Below, piece by piece: positions 55,611 to 64,000 of a DNA stretch of 64,000 nt. A program made the position numbers and the translations under genes. The DNA is from Candidatus Polarisedimenticolia bacterium. Its GTDB lineage: Bacteria; Acidobacteriota; Polarisedimenticolia; Gp22-AA2; AA152. The notes below the pieces were generated by a model. That model made no database searches and was not told the DNA's origin. It was given only the letters and a program-made list of their open reading frames with translations. The DNA lies in assembly GCA_036004685.1 (NCBI GenBank), contig DASYRE010000042.1, positions 1 to 64,000 of the forward strand, written 5' to 3'. Position 1 is the first letter of the stretch. Every line of letters begins with the position of its first letter.

Positions 55611-56540
55611 GGTGATCTCCCGTGCGCCGTTGGATTTCAGCCCGCTTGGGCCCCCTCAAATATTGTCGCCGCAAGCGTTTGACGCAAGGAACGACCGCTC
55701 TTCCACCCTCCCTTCCGCGTGACCGGTCACAAAATCGTGATCCGGGCCTTTAACTCCCCTGGCGAGAACCCGGCGGTCCCGCAGGGAGCCCCGGACAGAG
55801 ATCGAGAGAATTGTCCCGCCCTCGGAGGTATTACTATGCTCTCTGGTTAACGGATCTGCGGCTCGGAGGAGGAGGGTCCTGGCGGCAGTAAACTCGCGTG
55901 GATTCTAGAGGAACGAGAGTCCTGACTGCGCTTGGTGACGGGACTCTTTTCATCCACGAAGAATGGGTGGGGAAGGTTTGGCTCCCCAGGTGGATCAGTA
56001 CTTCGAACTCAATTCAGACTTGGGACCGGGATCACCTCGGGGAGCAAGTGATCGGAGGTTCGAACTGAGGTAGGCTGAGATTGCACGTCCGGCCTTGTTC
56101 TTTCGTCGCCACCTCTTGGGCACAAGGTTACCTCCGGCTGTTGCTTGCAGGAACTTCGGGGACTGTGGCATCCTCCGGTCATGATCCGATGCCAACGCCC
56201 ACCGGCCTCAGGCCTAGCTTAACGGCGCCACCCCCGACGAGGTCTACCACGGCCGGTGTCGGGCAAACCGTCCGCCTCGCTTCGAACCCCGCTGCCGGTC
56301 GCCACGGCGATCTCCGTGCGCCGCGCCAGTCCGGGGCCAGGCAGGAGTCGGACTCGAAATGGAAGTCTGCTACCTGGCCGGGCGACGACATTTACCCCTC
56401 GTCGCCCTCAAGCGCGCCGCCTAAGGTCTCTCCTCCAGCCCCCGTCCCCGAAGTGGCCGATCGAGACAAGAATGGGCGCCAAATGTCGGTGGCCTACTTC
56501 AGCCCGTCAAATCTCGCTGGCCCACTTCACTGGCGACGGA
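55611..56540. other. Intergenic/accessory stretch upstream of the TonB operon
   Basis: 930 bases. The left part should hold the TonB operon promoter (minus strand) but no clear elements were read. A stem AGAGTCC (55916-55922) with GGACTCT (55941-55947) followed by TTT on the plus strand looks like a weak terminator. From about 56180 to 56424 lies a decayed transposase tail. No intact gene was found. Confidence 0.4.
56180..56424 (+). pseudogene. Decayed transposase C-terminus (integrase-core family), remnant 1
   Basis: Translation from 56224 gives GATPDEVYHG, then RFEPRCRSPRRSPCAAP and finally GRRHLPLVALKRAA before a TAA at 56422-56424. This parallels the tail of the remnant at 63297-63721 (GATPDEVYHR, PRWPRRSPCAAP, ERRHLPIVTLKRAA). 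Just upstream the aligned segment carries an in-frame TAG and drift, so the copy is dead. Only the last quarter of the protein is left. Confidence 0.7.
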
Positions 56541-57650
56541 TCAGGGACAGGGCGCTATTTCCTGGGCCTCGCAGGACCCGTCTCCAGGCGGACGCTCCAC
56601 GCAATTGCTGTCACGACCATAGGACCCCTCCCGCACGGCGTTCCGGGGAACCACTAGGTAGTAATTGCCGATGGCCGGAGCGCTGACGGAAAGCGGAGCG
56701 AACATGAGGCTCAGCGAACCGCCGCTGGTGCAGAACCTCGAAGCATGGCTGTAGAAGCCCTGAGCTCCAGTGGGCCCCATCATCGCGCTCTCATAAATCT
56801 CGTAATCGCTGTCGTCGGCCAGGCACGAGGCGTCCCAGGTCAGGGTAAGGTCCCCGGTGACCGGATCGCGGGTCACCGTCAACGCCACAGCTGCCGGGAG
56901 GCATCCGTCGTCAGCTACCCGGCCGGCTGGCGCGCTGGGAACGAAGCTGAAGTCCCGGAGTTGGGCGGAGGGGGGCCAGGCGGGATCCACGAGGAAGCTG
57001 CCGAAGGCGACTCCGTCCCACCTCACTAGTTGCCCGGGCAGGAACTCGGTCCCCCCCAGGTTCGTCGGCACGTCGAAGCTGACGACCGGGTCGCCCGCGG
57101 CATTCACGTCGGCGCCCACTACGTTGGCATAGGCGGGTACTCCCGCCGCATCGGCGTCCCAGAACAGCGCGAACGCGCCGGCTCCGGTACGGCTGACCAG
57201 GTCGGAGGGGCTGAAGGTCTCTACGCCGAAAGTCACCGGAGTGTCGAAGGAGAGGACGGGGTTGCCAGTGACCGGATCCACAAAGAGGGCGTCGATTCGG
57301 GCACCGGCGGGAATCCCCTCGGCGCTTCCGTCGAGGAACATGGCGAACGCGGTGCCGTCGTAAGAGACGAGGTCTCGGGGCTGGAAGTCGGTAGCGCCCA
57401 GGGTGACCGGCTGGGCCGGGGAGAAGAGGTAGCTGCCGTCGGCCCGGCGGTGCAGGGAGGCGATTTCGGTGCCCGCCGGCAGGGAGGCCTGCAACACGTA
57501 GACCGCGTCATCGCTACGCATGATCTGGTTGGTTGTGTAGTTGGTGCCTCCTAGGAGCGATGGCACGTCGGTGCTCAAGTAGTACGAAGTGCACCAATTG
57601 GGTGCCACCCCCAAGAGCAGCGCCGCAGCGAACGCTATGAAAGACCGCAT
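56541..57650 (-). CDS. Secreted protein with tandem ~58-residue repeats
   Basis: 369 aa from the ATG at 57650, which opens a signal peptide (SFIAFAAALLLGVAPNWC). Residues about 25-260 consist of four tandem units of roughly 58 residues, each containing a 'LG.T.F.P.DLV....G..FA.F.D' strand set, then 'GVPA.A.V.A..VD...G.PV.SFD'. Examples are LGATDFQPRDLVSYDGTAFA and GGTEFLPGQLVRWDGVAFG. The C-terminal third has Cys pairs (DGCLPAAVAL, ASCLADD, RFCTSG). No named family was recognised; a surface or extracellular role is likely. It follows the beta-helix gene on the same strand after 62 bases. Confidence 0.7.
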   Translation of the reverse strand: MRSFIAFAAALLLGVAPNWCTSYYLSTDVPSLLGGTNYTTNQIMRSDDAVYVLQASLPAGTEIASLHRRADGSYLFSPAQPVTLGATDFQPRDLVSYDGTAFAMFLDGSAEGIPAGARIDALFVDPVTGNPVLSFDTPVTFGVETFSPSDLVSRTGAGAFALFWDADAAGVPAYANVVGADVNAAGDPVVSFDVPTNLGGTEFLPGQLVRWDGVAFGSFLVDPAWPPSAQLRDFSFVPSAPAGRVADDGCLPAAVALTVTRDPVTGDLTLTWDASCLADDSDYEIYESAMMGPTGAQGFYSHASRFCTSGGSLSLMFAPLSVSAPAIGNYYLVVPRNAVREGSYGRDSNCVERPPGDGSCEAQEIAPCP

Positions 57651-57712
57651 TGCAAAAACTTGACTCTTACAACCATGGCTCGCTTGCATGGGCCCACCTT
57701 CCTCTCAGGAGG

Positions 57713-58807
57713 TTATGGCGCGGTGATGTTTCCGCCCGCATCCATATTTGTTCCGAGCCCACCACCGCATGCAGCTGCGGTGGGACCGACTATTGTATTC
57801 CCCCGTGTGTTGTTGTTGCGGTAAGTATGGGAATTGCCGTTCGTAAAGAAGATTCCACACGCGCCTGCCGCGAGATTCCGCTGAGCCTGGTTTTCCTCAA
57901 GATGGTTGAAAGCTCCCGTCGCTCCTAGGCCCACCTCGATGCCATGGCTGCCGTTCTGATTCGCCACATTCCGCTCCAGACGAGTTCCGTCGGCCAGGGA
58001 TCGGATTCCGCGGGAGCCGTTTCGAGTGACGACGTTCTCGATGAGCAAATTGTTGGGTGACGTGGTCGCGATAACGATTCCGCTATCATCTGTTCCCGAG
58101 GGTAGGGAACTGACGACATTCGCTGCCACGAGGTTACCCCCAGCATTGACGCCCGCCCCTTCGCTCACCTGGATGCCGTTCACTCCCCCCGCCACGGAGC
58201 CGAACTCTTTGAGGAAGTTGCCGCGAACCTCACCGGCCAGAAGGCCATTCAACGAGATACCGGCGTTTGTGATCCTTTCGAGCGTATTGCCTATGAACCG
58301 ACCTCCGAAGCTCGTTGCAGAGTTTGCCACGTTGATGCCAACCGCTCCAACATCGTGGACGTGACAACCGATCACCTCCACGTATCCTCCGTTGTTAATA
58401 ATGATCCCGTTTGATGACTGGCCGGCCACTTCGACCGATTCGATCCGAATGCTTACCGGGTCGAGCCCGCTACCAGAAATAATCCCGACGGCCCCGCCGA
58501 CGATCCTCCCATTGAGGACCGTTATCCCCTTTCTAGGAGCGGTAATACTGATGCCGGCGGCCCCTGCGGCAGGAGAAATTGTTCGGCCATTGAGATCCAC
58601 GCTCACGTTGTCCGCAGCAATGGTTATGACGTTAGCCGCAGGCGCAGCCGGATCAGGGATATCTCGCGTGAGGATATAGTGACCAGCCTGGCTAATGGTG
58701 ATGGTTCCGAAGATGGGAATCCGCCCCTCGTCGGCTAGTAGCTCTTGCACTCCCAGAGGGTAGAAAGCCACGGCGAACATTGCGGCGAGCATTCTGACTT
58801 TTTTCAT
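57713..58807 (-). CDS. Secreted right-handed parallel beta-helix protein
   Basis: 364 aa. A signal peptide (MLAAMFAVAFYPLGVQELLA) precedes a region rich in Gly/Asn/Ile/Val with regular 'G..I..N.....N.' turns: ITIAADNVSVDLNGRTIS, GITVLNGRIVGGAVGIISG, GIIINNGGYVEVIGCHVHD, GISLNGLLAGEVRGN and NLLIENVVTRNGSRGI. This is the pattern of pectate-lyase-like beta-helix (PbH1) proteins. Catalytic residues cannot be identified. The local base use is lower in GC than in the core genes. It is probably co-transcribed with the repeat protein at 56541. Confidence 0.82.
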   Translation of the reverse strand: MKKVRMLAAMFAVAFYPLGVQELLADEGRIPIFGTITISQAGHYILTRDIPDPAAPAANVITIAADNVSVDLNGRTISPAAGAAGISITAPRKGITVLNGRIVGGAVGIISGSGLDPVSIRIESVEVAGQSSNGIIINNGGYVEVIGCHVHDVGAVGINVANSATSFGGRFIGNTLERITNAGISLNGLLAGEVRGNFLKEFGSVAGGVNGIQVSEGAGVNAGGNLVAANVVSSLPSGTDDSGIVIATTSPNNLLIENVVTRNGSRGIRSLADGTRLERNVANQNGSHGIEVGLGATGAFNHLEENQAQRNLAAGACGIFFTNGNSHTYRNNNTRGNTIVGPTAAACGGGLGTNMDAGGNITAP

Positions 58808-59312
58808 ATTAGTGCTCCTCGGGTTTGTTCGTGCTCCACGCCCATCAACACGTCCATCAACCTATCCGGCACCGCATCCGAAGATCGCCCTCCTGGCCCT
58901 CTTCGAGTTCACGAGTTGTGACCAGGGACCCGGGAAGATTGGCGCGCAGCCTGAAGCACCTGGTCTCGGACTAGAGGACTCAGTTCTCCTCTCCGGGACG
59001 GAGTTTCGGCGGTGGTGTTCACGACGAGGGAGCACTCACCGCTTCGGGGCCGTTGACAAGTGCGCTAACCTCGCCGCCATTAAACGCTCCGTCCGGTCGC
59101 TAAGGTCCGAGTGCACCAGGAAGGTGATCCGCATCCAGGACCGTCCGACTCATTCCCGTGACCTTTTCCCTCCAACCGTGGCGATCGCCGCGTACACCCT
59201 GTCACCCAATACCTGACAAATATCGCTGGCCCCACTTCCCCGAGCCCGGCATGGCTTCGTTGCACACTCGTCTTTTCGATGGAGAAACTGTAGGTCCGGC
59301 TGACGGGGTTGT
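58808..59312. other. Accessory intergenic stretch with transposase remnant
   Basis: 505 bases between two leftward genes. It contains a transposase-core fragment at about 58980-59125 and otherwise no recognisable gene. The promoter for the beta-helix gene must be at its left end but cannot be read with confidence. Confidence 0.4.
58980..59125 (+). pseudogene. Decayed transposase core fragment, remnant 2
   Basis: The plus-strand frame gives FRRWCSRRGSTHRFGAV, then AAIKRSVRSLRSECTRK. This aligns with WCRRRGIQHRFGAL and AVIERSIRTVKTECTRR of the fragment at 63297-63721, a stretch near the last acidic residue of the integrase core. Neighbouring sequence on both sides has drifted away. It is one of four pieces of the same transposase family in this part of the window. 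Confidence 0.6.
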
Positions 59313-60086
59313 CTAGGTTCGATCTGGCCAAATCGCATGGCCAGATCGGTCACCCCCCGGGTTCGGGTCTTCTGAACGCCGGCGGAGCGACGCGGGGGAG
59401 ATCCCGAAGGTTCTCACGAAGGCCCGTACGAACGAGGTCCGATCGTGGTATCCCATCTCCCCAGCGATCGCCTCATGGGAGAGCGTCGTGGTCTTCATTC
59501 GATCCAGGGCTCCCTGCATTCGGAGGCGACGGAACTCCCTCGCCGGCGAGTCGAGTCCGGAGTCGCGGAACCTCCGGTTCATCTGCCGGACACTGGTCCC
59601 CAGGCTCCTAGCCAATCGATCCAATAGGGGCCCACGGAACTCCTGGGCCATCAAATTGAGGCAGGCCTTCTGAAGCCGGCCAGCCGAAGAGCCATCGCGG
59701 ACCTCGTCAGGGCGCGTATAGGCAGCGACATCGCTGCAAGGCGCGAGCTCCCGCCAGACACCCAGCGACCGGCAGACCTTTTCCTCCAGCACGGGCATCA
59801 GGACACCGCAACACTTTCGGTCCGTCCGGCAGCGGTCCAGAATGACGGGACACACCGGTTCTTCCCCGAGCGCCCCGAGGATTTGCAGGGGGCATTCAGA
59901 CACGAGGATATGGGACGTCGCATTTCTTAGGAGGACAGAAAGGTGGACTCCACTGAGACAGAGGAAGAAGACATTGCGAGGGTCGAGCACCGGAAAGTCG
60001 CGGCGCGCCCCGAACGGGCACCCCAACTCAGCCTTCATCTCCAGGCTGGCGGGAGGAAGAGGAACGCTCTTGGACGGGGAGGTCAT
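59313..60086 (-). CDS. AraC-family transcriptional regulator
   Basis: 257 aa, with GGAGGG four bases before the ATG. The C-terminal region (about residues 140-240) carries the double helix-turn-helix of AraC/XylS: LLDRLARSLGTSVRQMNRRF, then EFRRLRMQGALDRMK, AIAGEMGYHDRTSFVRAF and FGISPASLRRR. The N-terminal half is cysteine-rich (VSECPLQIL, VCPVILDRCRTDRKCCGVL) and unlike a cupin sensor; metal or redox sensing is possible but unproved. It lies isolated among transposase remnants. Confidence 0.82.
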   Translation of the reverse strand: MTSPSKSVPLPPASLEMKAELGCPFGARRDFPVLDPRNVFFLCLSGVHLSVLLRNATSHILVSECPLQILGALGEEPVCPVILDRCRTDRKCCGVLMPVLEEKVCRSLGVWRELAPCSDVAAYTRPDEVRDGSSAGRLQKACLNLMAQEFRGPLLDRLARSLGTSVRQMNRRFRDSGLDSPAREFRRLRMQGALDRMKTTTLSHEAIAGEMGYHDRTSFVRAFVRTFGISPASLRRRSEDPNPGGDRSGHAIWPDRT

Positions 60087-60558
60087 GCAACCCTCCGCGC
60101 TGCCCGACGGGCCACCCCCCTCGCTGGTTGGCTGCTGAACGAAACCGGCGGGACTTACGTTCCCTGGGACCCAGGGTCCTCAAACCTACGGCGCTTTCGA
60201 TCGGCAATGGATGGGAGTCAACTCATCTATACCACAAATCTTCTGGGGAGCAACAGCATAATTTGGGATCAATCCGGAAAGATGCGGGGATCAGGAGCAG
60301 GTCTCCACATATTAATACGTTAAGCTGACCGCCAACCCATTATCCTGGATTCCTTCGGGAGGATGGTCATGCCCCAACCCGCGCCGATCCATCCTCTTCC
60401 CCTGCCCCGTGGCTGGCCCCGTCGAGGTCCGCTCGACGGTAATCCAGTTCGTCTCCCTCGCCCAAACCTCCTTGGCGTTGGCCCGCGGCTGGGCCTGTCA
60501 AAATGGCCGCATGATTTCGATGCATGGCCCACTACACCACCGCTTAGCGAGCCTCGCA
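60087..60558. other. Accessory intergenic stretch with transposase N-terminal remnant
   Basis: 472 bases. Apart from a transposase N-terminal-like piece at 60421-60515, nothing recognisable is present. GC content falls between 60200 and 60320. Confidence 0.35.
60421..60515 (+). pseudogene. Transposase N-terminal remnant, remnant 3
   Basis: The plus-strand frame reads VRSTVIQFVSLAQTSLALA followed by RGWACQNGRM. From memory, this resembles the N-terminal helix of the integrase-core transposases whose C-termini are seen at 56224 and 63508. The match is short and rests on recall of the family, so it is tentative. Confidence 0.4.
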
Positions 60559-60960
60559 CTACCCATTTGACAGATCGTCCTCAGACTCTTTACCGATTTG
60601 TTCTATTGCTTCTTCGATCCACTCGCGCTTTTCAACGCTTGCAGTGTCCTTTATACGCTGCAAGGATGGAAGCGCGCATCTTCCCAGGATCACCAAGCCA
60701 TCCAGAGCAGATTTCCATATCTCACCATCTGAGTCGGCTAGCCTAGTCTCAAGAAACGAAAGCGTCGCCACGGACCTATACTCTGAAATGATCTGAATAA
60801 TTGATTTTCTGATATCTGTATTTGTCGTAGCCTCATACTGTTTTACTAAATACGGGAGAGCCTCCTCGCCGCACTCTCTCAGAATATGCCAGGCATCTTC
60901 AGCGTCGTTGCTTGCTAGGCTTTCGACCAAGCGTTTAATGTGCTTCTCGTAAATTATCAT
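60559..60960 (-). CDS. HEAT-repeat-like protein, possible immunity protein
   Basis: 133 aa, soluble, acidic, with lower GC than its surroundings. The sequence forms helical pairs of HEAT/Armadillo type: AWHILRECGEEALPYLVKQY, IRKSIIQIISEYRSVATLSF and ALDGLVILGRCALPSLQRI. Small HEAT-like proteins often serve as immunity proteins for polymorphic toxins. Here it follows, on the same strand and 15 bases later, a toxin-like C-terminal frame (60976-61254). Function as an antidote is inferred from that position. Confidence 0.65.
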   Translation of the reverse strand: MIIYEKHIKRLVESLASNDAEDAWHILRECGEEALPYLVKQYEATTNTDIRKSIIQIISEYRSVATLSFLETRLADSDGEIWKSALDGLVILGRCALPSLQRIKDTASVEKREWIEEAIEQIGKESEDDLSNG

Positions 60961-60975
60961 GATCTGGCTCGCATG

Positions 60976-61254
60976 CTATGCGCGTAGATCGAATCCGGTT
61001 AAAGGATCTACATAGCCTGGAGCTACGGAAGAGGGTGGCAATCTTTGCCATGGACTGTTATACCGCTCCCATGGATTGTAGTCCCAATGACCGTTCGGAA
61101 ACTCTGGATGATGTCCATAAGGATCTGCATCCCAATGCCTGTGATCCTCACGTAATTCGTCTCCACTTTCGAGCGGTAATCGGTGGAGTAATTCGCCTCC
61201 TTCGAACCAAAAGATAACCGCACTCGATGAGCGCGCGACTGATCGCGATCCGGT
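60976..61254 (-). pseudogene. Polymorphic-toxin-like C-terminal fragment
   Basis: A minus-strand frame without a proper start gives VIFWFEGGELLHRLPLESG, then DELREDHRHWDADPYGHH and NGHWDYNPWERYNSPWQRL before a TAG. The His/Trp/Asp/Pro-rich ending with HWD and NPW motifs is typical of toxin tails at the ends of Rhs or other secreted effectors. The frame is closed upstream by a TAG near 61255, and the overlapping upstream frame (61190-61585) is one base out of register, so the delivery part is lost or frameshifted. The HEAT-like gene just downstream would be the immunity partner. Confidence 0.5.
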
Positions 61255-61585
61255 CTAGAGACGCCTGGAGATGCGCAGGGTAGATCCCCCAGGCCGTGAT
61301 GCCTCTTCGAGCACACTCCTGTTCGTGATGGCGATTGTACGCCGTTTGGAACGCCTCCGACTCGCTTTCGCGGAGGGGTTCACGATTCCGCCACGCCTGC
61401 TCGCGCGTGGGGCCGTAACGTCCCCAAGGCCTTGCCGTCTGGTTGGCCTGGCGCGTCGCCGCGGCGAGATCGTCGCTGATCCATTGCCCCGGACGGTCGT
61501 AGCTCGTCGGTTCCATCGCTGATTTCCGTCTCCAGAACAGTACTCGCGTCAGGCTCTTGATGTGGCGTAGTATCCATCGTAACAA
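61190..61585 (-). CDS. Uncertain frame upstream of toxin-like fragment
   Basis: A minus-strand frame of roughly 130 residues with protein-like composition in its second half (ESEAFQTAYNRHHEQECARR, ITAWGIYPAHLQASLDRIA, ISRALIECGYLL). No domain was recognised. Its end overlaps the toxin-like frame in another register, so it may be the frameshifted upstream part of the same gene, or a separate small gene. The true stop could be slightly further downstream (61148). Confidence 0.3.
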
Positions 61586-61758
61586 GGAGGGGTCCTATGC
61601 CTTTGCACGCCGTTGCGTCGACTCAGGACTGAAATATCTCCAAGGCGATCTGTATCGCTACACTGGCGGCTCGGCCGGATCTTCCGGTTCCTGAGTTGAC
61701 GGGCGATATTCCTCGGGCGTAGGGTTGAGGCAAAGCTCACCCTCCAAGGAGTATCGCC

Positions 61759-62823
61759 ATGAGTACATCTCCATCGGGCCTCAGCGCCGGATCTTTTCGC
61801 CCGCCAAGAGCCGGCCTTTTCGCTCTGATCTTTTCCAGCCTCTTCCTGATCCCTTCCCTTGCAGTCGGTGAGTGCCCCGCTCCGGGGGACGTCGATTGCG
61901 ACGGCGTCCCCGACGGCTCCGACAACTGCCCCCAGGTTCCCAACCCGGCGCAGACGGACAGCGACTTCGACGGCCAGGGTGACGCCTGCGACGCCTGCCC
62001 CGAGGATCCCTGGAACGACTACGACCATGACGGAATTTGCGCCCCGCCCGACAACTGTCCCACCACCTACAACCCCCCCCAGGTCGACACCGACGGCGAA
62101 GGCCAGGGGGATGTCTGCGATTTCGACGACGGGCTGCTCTTCTTCGCGCTGAAGGATGCCACCCACGTGGCCTGGCAGGACGACTATCAGGTGTGCGACA
62201 GCTACAATCTATACCGGGGAGACCTCGCGACTCTGCGGGACACCGGCTTCTACACGCAGGACCCCGCCGCGGCCCCGCTGGCGATGCAGGCCTGCAACCA
62301 GGCGGTGACCAGCACGCTCGATACCTCCAGCCCCGCGACCGGCTCGGGAGTCTTCTTCGTGACGACCTGCACCCTCGGCGGAGTGGAAATGGGGTTGGGC
62401 AACGACGGCGCCGGGGTGCCTCGGCCGAACGACAATCCCTGCCCGCTTTGCGATCGCCCCTTCGCCACGATCTTCAAGACCGCGAATTCCGGCGTGGGCC
62501 CCGAGCAGTACCGGATCATCGACAACCTGGCCGACTGGTGCGCGTTCTGGCCCGCGAACTGCGGGACCACGGCCATCGACTTCTCCACGCACGTGGCGGT
62601 GGTCGCCGCCCTCGGGGGAAGGAGCGACAGCTGCTTCGATGTGACCATCACCTGCATCCGGAGCGACCCCGCATCCCCGGACATCCGGGTGTTCGTTACA
62701 GAGGGCACCCATGCCGGCTGCATCTGCTCCCCGGTGATCTCGTCGCCCCTCCACGTCGTGAGGTTGCTGCGGCCGGTCAGCGCGTCGATATTCTCAAAGA
62801 CCAGCGTGCCATTGTGCCCGTAG
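61759..62823 (+). CDS. Secreted thrombospondin type 3 repeat protein
   Basis: 354 aa; AAGGAG lies about ten bases before the ATG. A signal peptide (LFALIFSSLFLIPSLAVG) precedes three calcium-binding thrombospondin type 3 units (about residues 38-120): VDCDGVPDGSDNCPQVPNP, DSDFDGQGDACDACP and DHDGICAPPDNCP. The next part is Cys-rich (VTSTLDTSS, VTTCTLGGVE, NPCPLCDRPF), and the C-terminal domain contains IDFSTHVAVVAALGGRSDSC. It is likely an extracellular Ca-dependent protein with no enzyme motif seen. It lies among decayed mobile DNA but is itself intact. Confidence 0.8.
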   Translation: MSTSPSGLSAGSFRPPRAGLFALIFSSLFLIPSLAVGECPAPGDVDCDGVPDGSDNCPQVPNPAQTDSDFDGQGDACDACPEDPWNDYDHDGICAPPDNCPTTYNPPQVDTDGEGQGDVCDFDDGLLFFALKDATHVAWQDDYQVCDSYNLYRGDLATLRDTGFYTQDPAAAPLAMQACNQAVTSTLDTSSPATGSGVFFVTTCTLGGVEMGLGNDGAGVPRPNDNPCPLCDRPFATIFKTANSGVGPEQYRIIDNLADWCAFWPANCGTTAIDFSTHVAVVAALGGRSDSCFDVTITCIRSDPASPDIRVFVTEGTHAGCICSPVISSPLHVVRLLRPVSASIFSKTSVPLCP

Positions 62824-62945
62824 GAAAAGACCCGAGATCCTCGGGGATGAGGCGCGCCCGGCTGGAGAATTGAACTTCGATGATTGGCGCCGGCCGACAG
62901 CCTGGAAGTGGACGACCCGGATTGAGGATCGGCCTGGCCCGCGGC

Positions 62946-63296
62946 TCAGTCCTTGAGGAAATACTGGACGGTGGTGACGACGCGGATCTTCTTGAACTCG
63001 GGGGAGAAGGGGTCGCGGTCCTCGATGTTGAAGTAGCCCTGCTGGGCGTTGCGGATGGCGCCGACGCGGCTGCCGGAGTCGACGGCGAACTTCTCCGCGG
63101 CGACTAGGAGATTCGAGGGGTCGGTGATGGAGGCGGGATTGGTCGCCCGAAACACCTGGAAAGTCGGCTGGTTTCCGGTCCAGGAGAGGGCTACCTCGCC
63201 GGGGCTGGAGCCGGGATCGACGGTCAGGAGGATACCATCTGAGGCGTCCGCGCGGGCATTCCCCGCCATCCCCAAGAGGAGGACTCGCGAAGGGAT
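62946..63296 (-). pseudogene. Secreted protein gene cut at its 5' end by transposase DNA
   Basis: About 110 codons remain. The frame reads [12 protein letters not shown], the end of a signal peptide, then [39 protein letters not shown] and [13 protein letters not shown]. No start codon with a ribosome site exists: just beyond 63296 an in-frame stop and transposase-core sequence begin. The gene has thus lost its promoter and first codons. The remaining domain is Fn3-like ([17 protein letters not shown]). Confidence 0.6.
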
Positions 63297-63721
63297 TCAA
63301 GCGGTGGTGCCGACGACGGGGCATTCAGCATCGCTTCGGAGCGCTTGGGAAGCATGGGAGCCTGGCGGTGATCGAACGCAGTATCCGAACCGTCAAAACC
63401 GAGTGCACGCGGCGTCTGATGCTGGTCCCCTTCTGCCTCGCCGCCTTCCAGCACGAGCTGGCGCTCTACTTCTTCTGGTACAACGGCTACCGGCCTCATA
63501 GCCGGCTCGGAGGCGCCACGCCCGACGAGGTCTACCACCGACAGCGCCGTGCCTGCCGGGCTCCTCATCTTGAACCCCGCCCGCGATGGCCCCGCCGGTC
63601 TCCGTGCGCCGCGCCTCAGGCTCTTATCCGGGGTCAGCCCGGAGCCAAGCTCGATCTCTCCGTTCGCTTCCACGCCGAGCGGCGACATCTCCCGATCGTT
63701 ACGCTCAAGCGGGCTGCCTAA
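63297..63721 (+). pseudogene. Transposase fragment (integrase core, IS481/IS3-like), remnant 4
   Basis: The frame gives WCRRRGIQHRFGALGKHGS, then AVIERSIRTVKTECTRRL, ALYFFWYNGYRPHSRLGG, ATPDEVYHRQ and finally RRHLPIVTLKRAA, ending at 63719-63721. This is the C-terminal 40% of an rve-type DDE transposase, including the region of its final catalytic Glu. The N-terminal half, the start and both element ends are missing. It is the best preserved of four related remnants in the last 8 kb, and its left edge truncates the gene at 62946. Confidence 0.75.
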
Positions 63722-64000
63722 CCGTTCTCGGTTCGCACATCTTCCCATGCGACCGACCTACCCGTCTGCTCGTTTCCCCAACTTCCGATGCAGTCGGCGG
63801 CGCGGGGCCCTCCGACCCTCATGAAAGGCCCGCTTCTCCCAAATTCTTCTTCCCGACCTTCTATTTCCGAGTCCCGGAACCGGCCAAAACGCCGCACTCA
63901 ATTTCAGTGGCCTACTTCGGTACTTCAAACTCTTGTCAGGTTCGTGCTACGGGTGCACTTGGACCCCAGACAGATCGGAAGTACAAGTCCGTTTCCAATT
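63722..64000. other. Window end, no gene seen
   Basis: 279 bases after the transposase tail. The block GTGGCCTACTTC (about 63909-63920) also follows the remnant at 56224 (about 56490-56501), so it probably belongs to the 3' non-coding end of the same element. Nothing else was recognised. Confidence 0.35.

Noticed and set aside
55735-55830. Considered as a cobalamin riboswitch upstream of the TonB receptor
   Set aside because: It lies on the correct side but no B12-box-like core is visible on the minus strand.

Overview
This 64 kb window is high-GC bacterial chromosome. The gene families suggest an Acidobacteriota-like soil or sediment bacterium: a Ser/Thr kinase fused to PD40 blades, a GWxTD-domain protein, an S9 peptidase, a PQQ-type beta-propeller, secreted proteins with thrombospondin type 3 repeats, and several NarL-type regulators. 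The taxonomy is an inference from these families, since no rRNA or tRNA gene was found.

Layout. 0.1-17 kb: a receptor-like Ser/Thr kinase, a methyltransferase, two secreted proteins, a giant cyclic beta-1,2-glucan synthase (NdvB type) and a secreted beta-propeller. 17-27 kb: a signalling region with three NarL-type response regulators, one NarX-type kinase, a YtxH protein, an M48 protease, a methyltransferase that seems to start at ACG, and a possible shared operator (GTCAGG-N5-CCTGAC). 27-36.5 kb: an AraC-type gene cut off by an inverted-repeat element, a PafA-like phosphatase, a Crp/Fnr regulator, a PLP-dependent cysteine/cystathionine synthase next to ferritin, a zinc-ribbon protein, an S9 peptidase and a sigma-54 activator. 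36.5-39.7 kb: two pairs of palindromic activator sites, a near-consensus sigma-54 promoter, and malate synthase plus isocitrate lyase. This looks like a complete sigma-54-controlled glyoxylate-shunt unit and is the main result here. 40-48.5 kb: a tight operon for cell-wall amidase, GerMN protein, glutamate racemase, RNase PH, RdgB, an STT3-type oligosaccharyltransferase and a large secreted protein. 48.5-55.6 kb: a GWxTD protein, pyrE, and a leftward operon of TonB receptor (with a CxxCH motif), substrate-binding-like protein and hybrid histidine kinase.

55.6-64 kb is accessory DNA. It holds four decayed pieces of one transposase family, secreted repeat and beta-helix proteins, an AraC regulator, a broken polymorphic-toxin-like tail next to a HEAT-like possible immunity gene, a thrombospondin-3 protein, and a secreted gene that has lost its start at a transposase junction.

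In the core part, the genes combine envelope building (glucan synthase, amidase, racemase, glycosyltransferase), carbon use by the glyoxylate shunt, and dense two-component control. No CRISPR array, tRNA, rRNA or intact insertion sequence was recognised.
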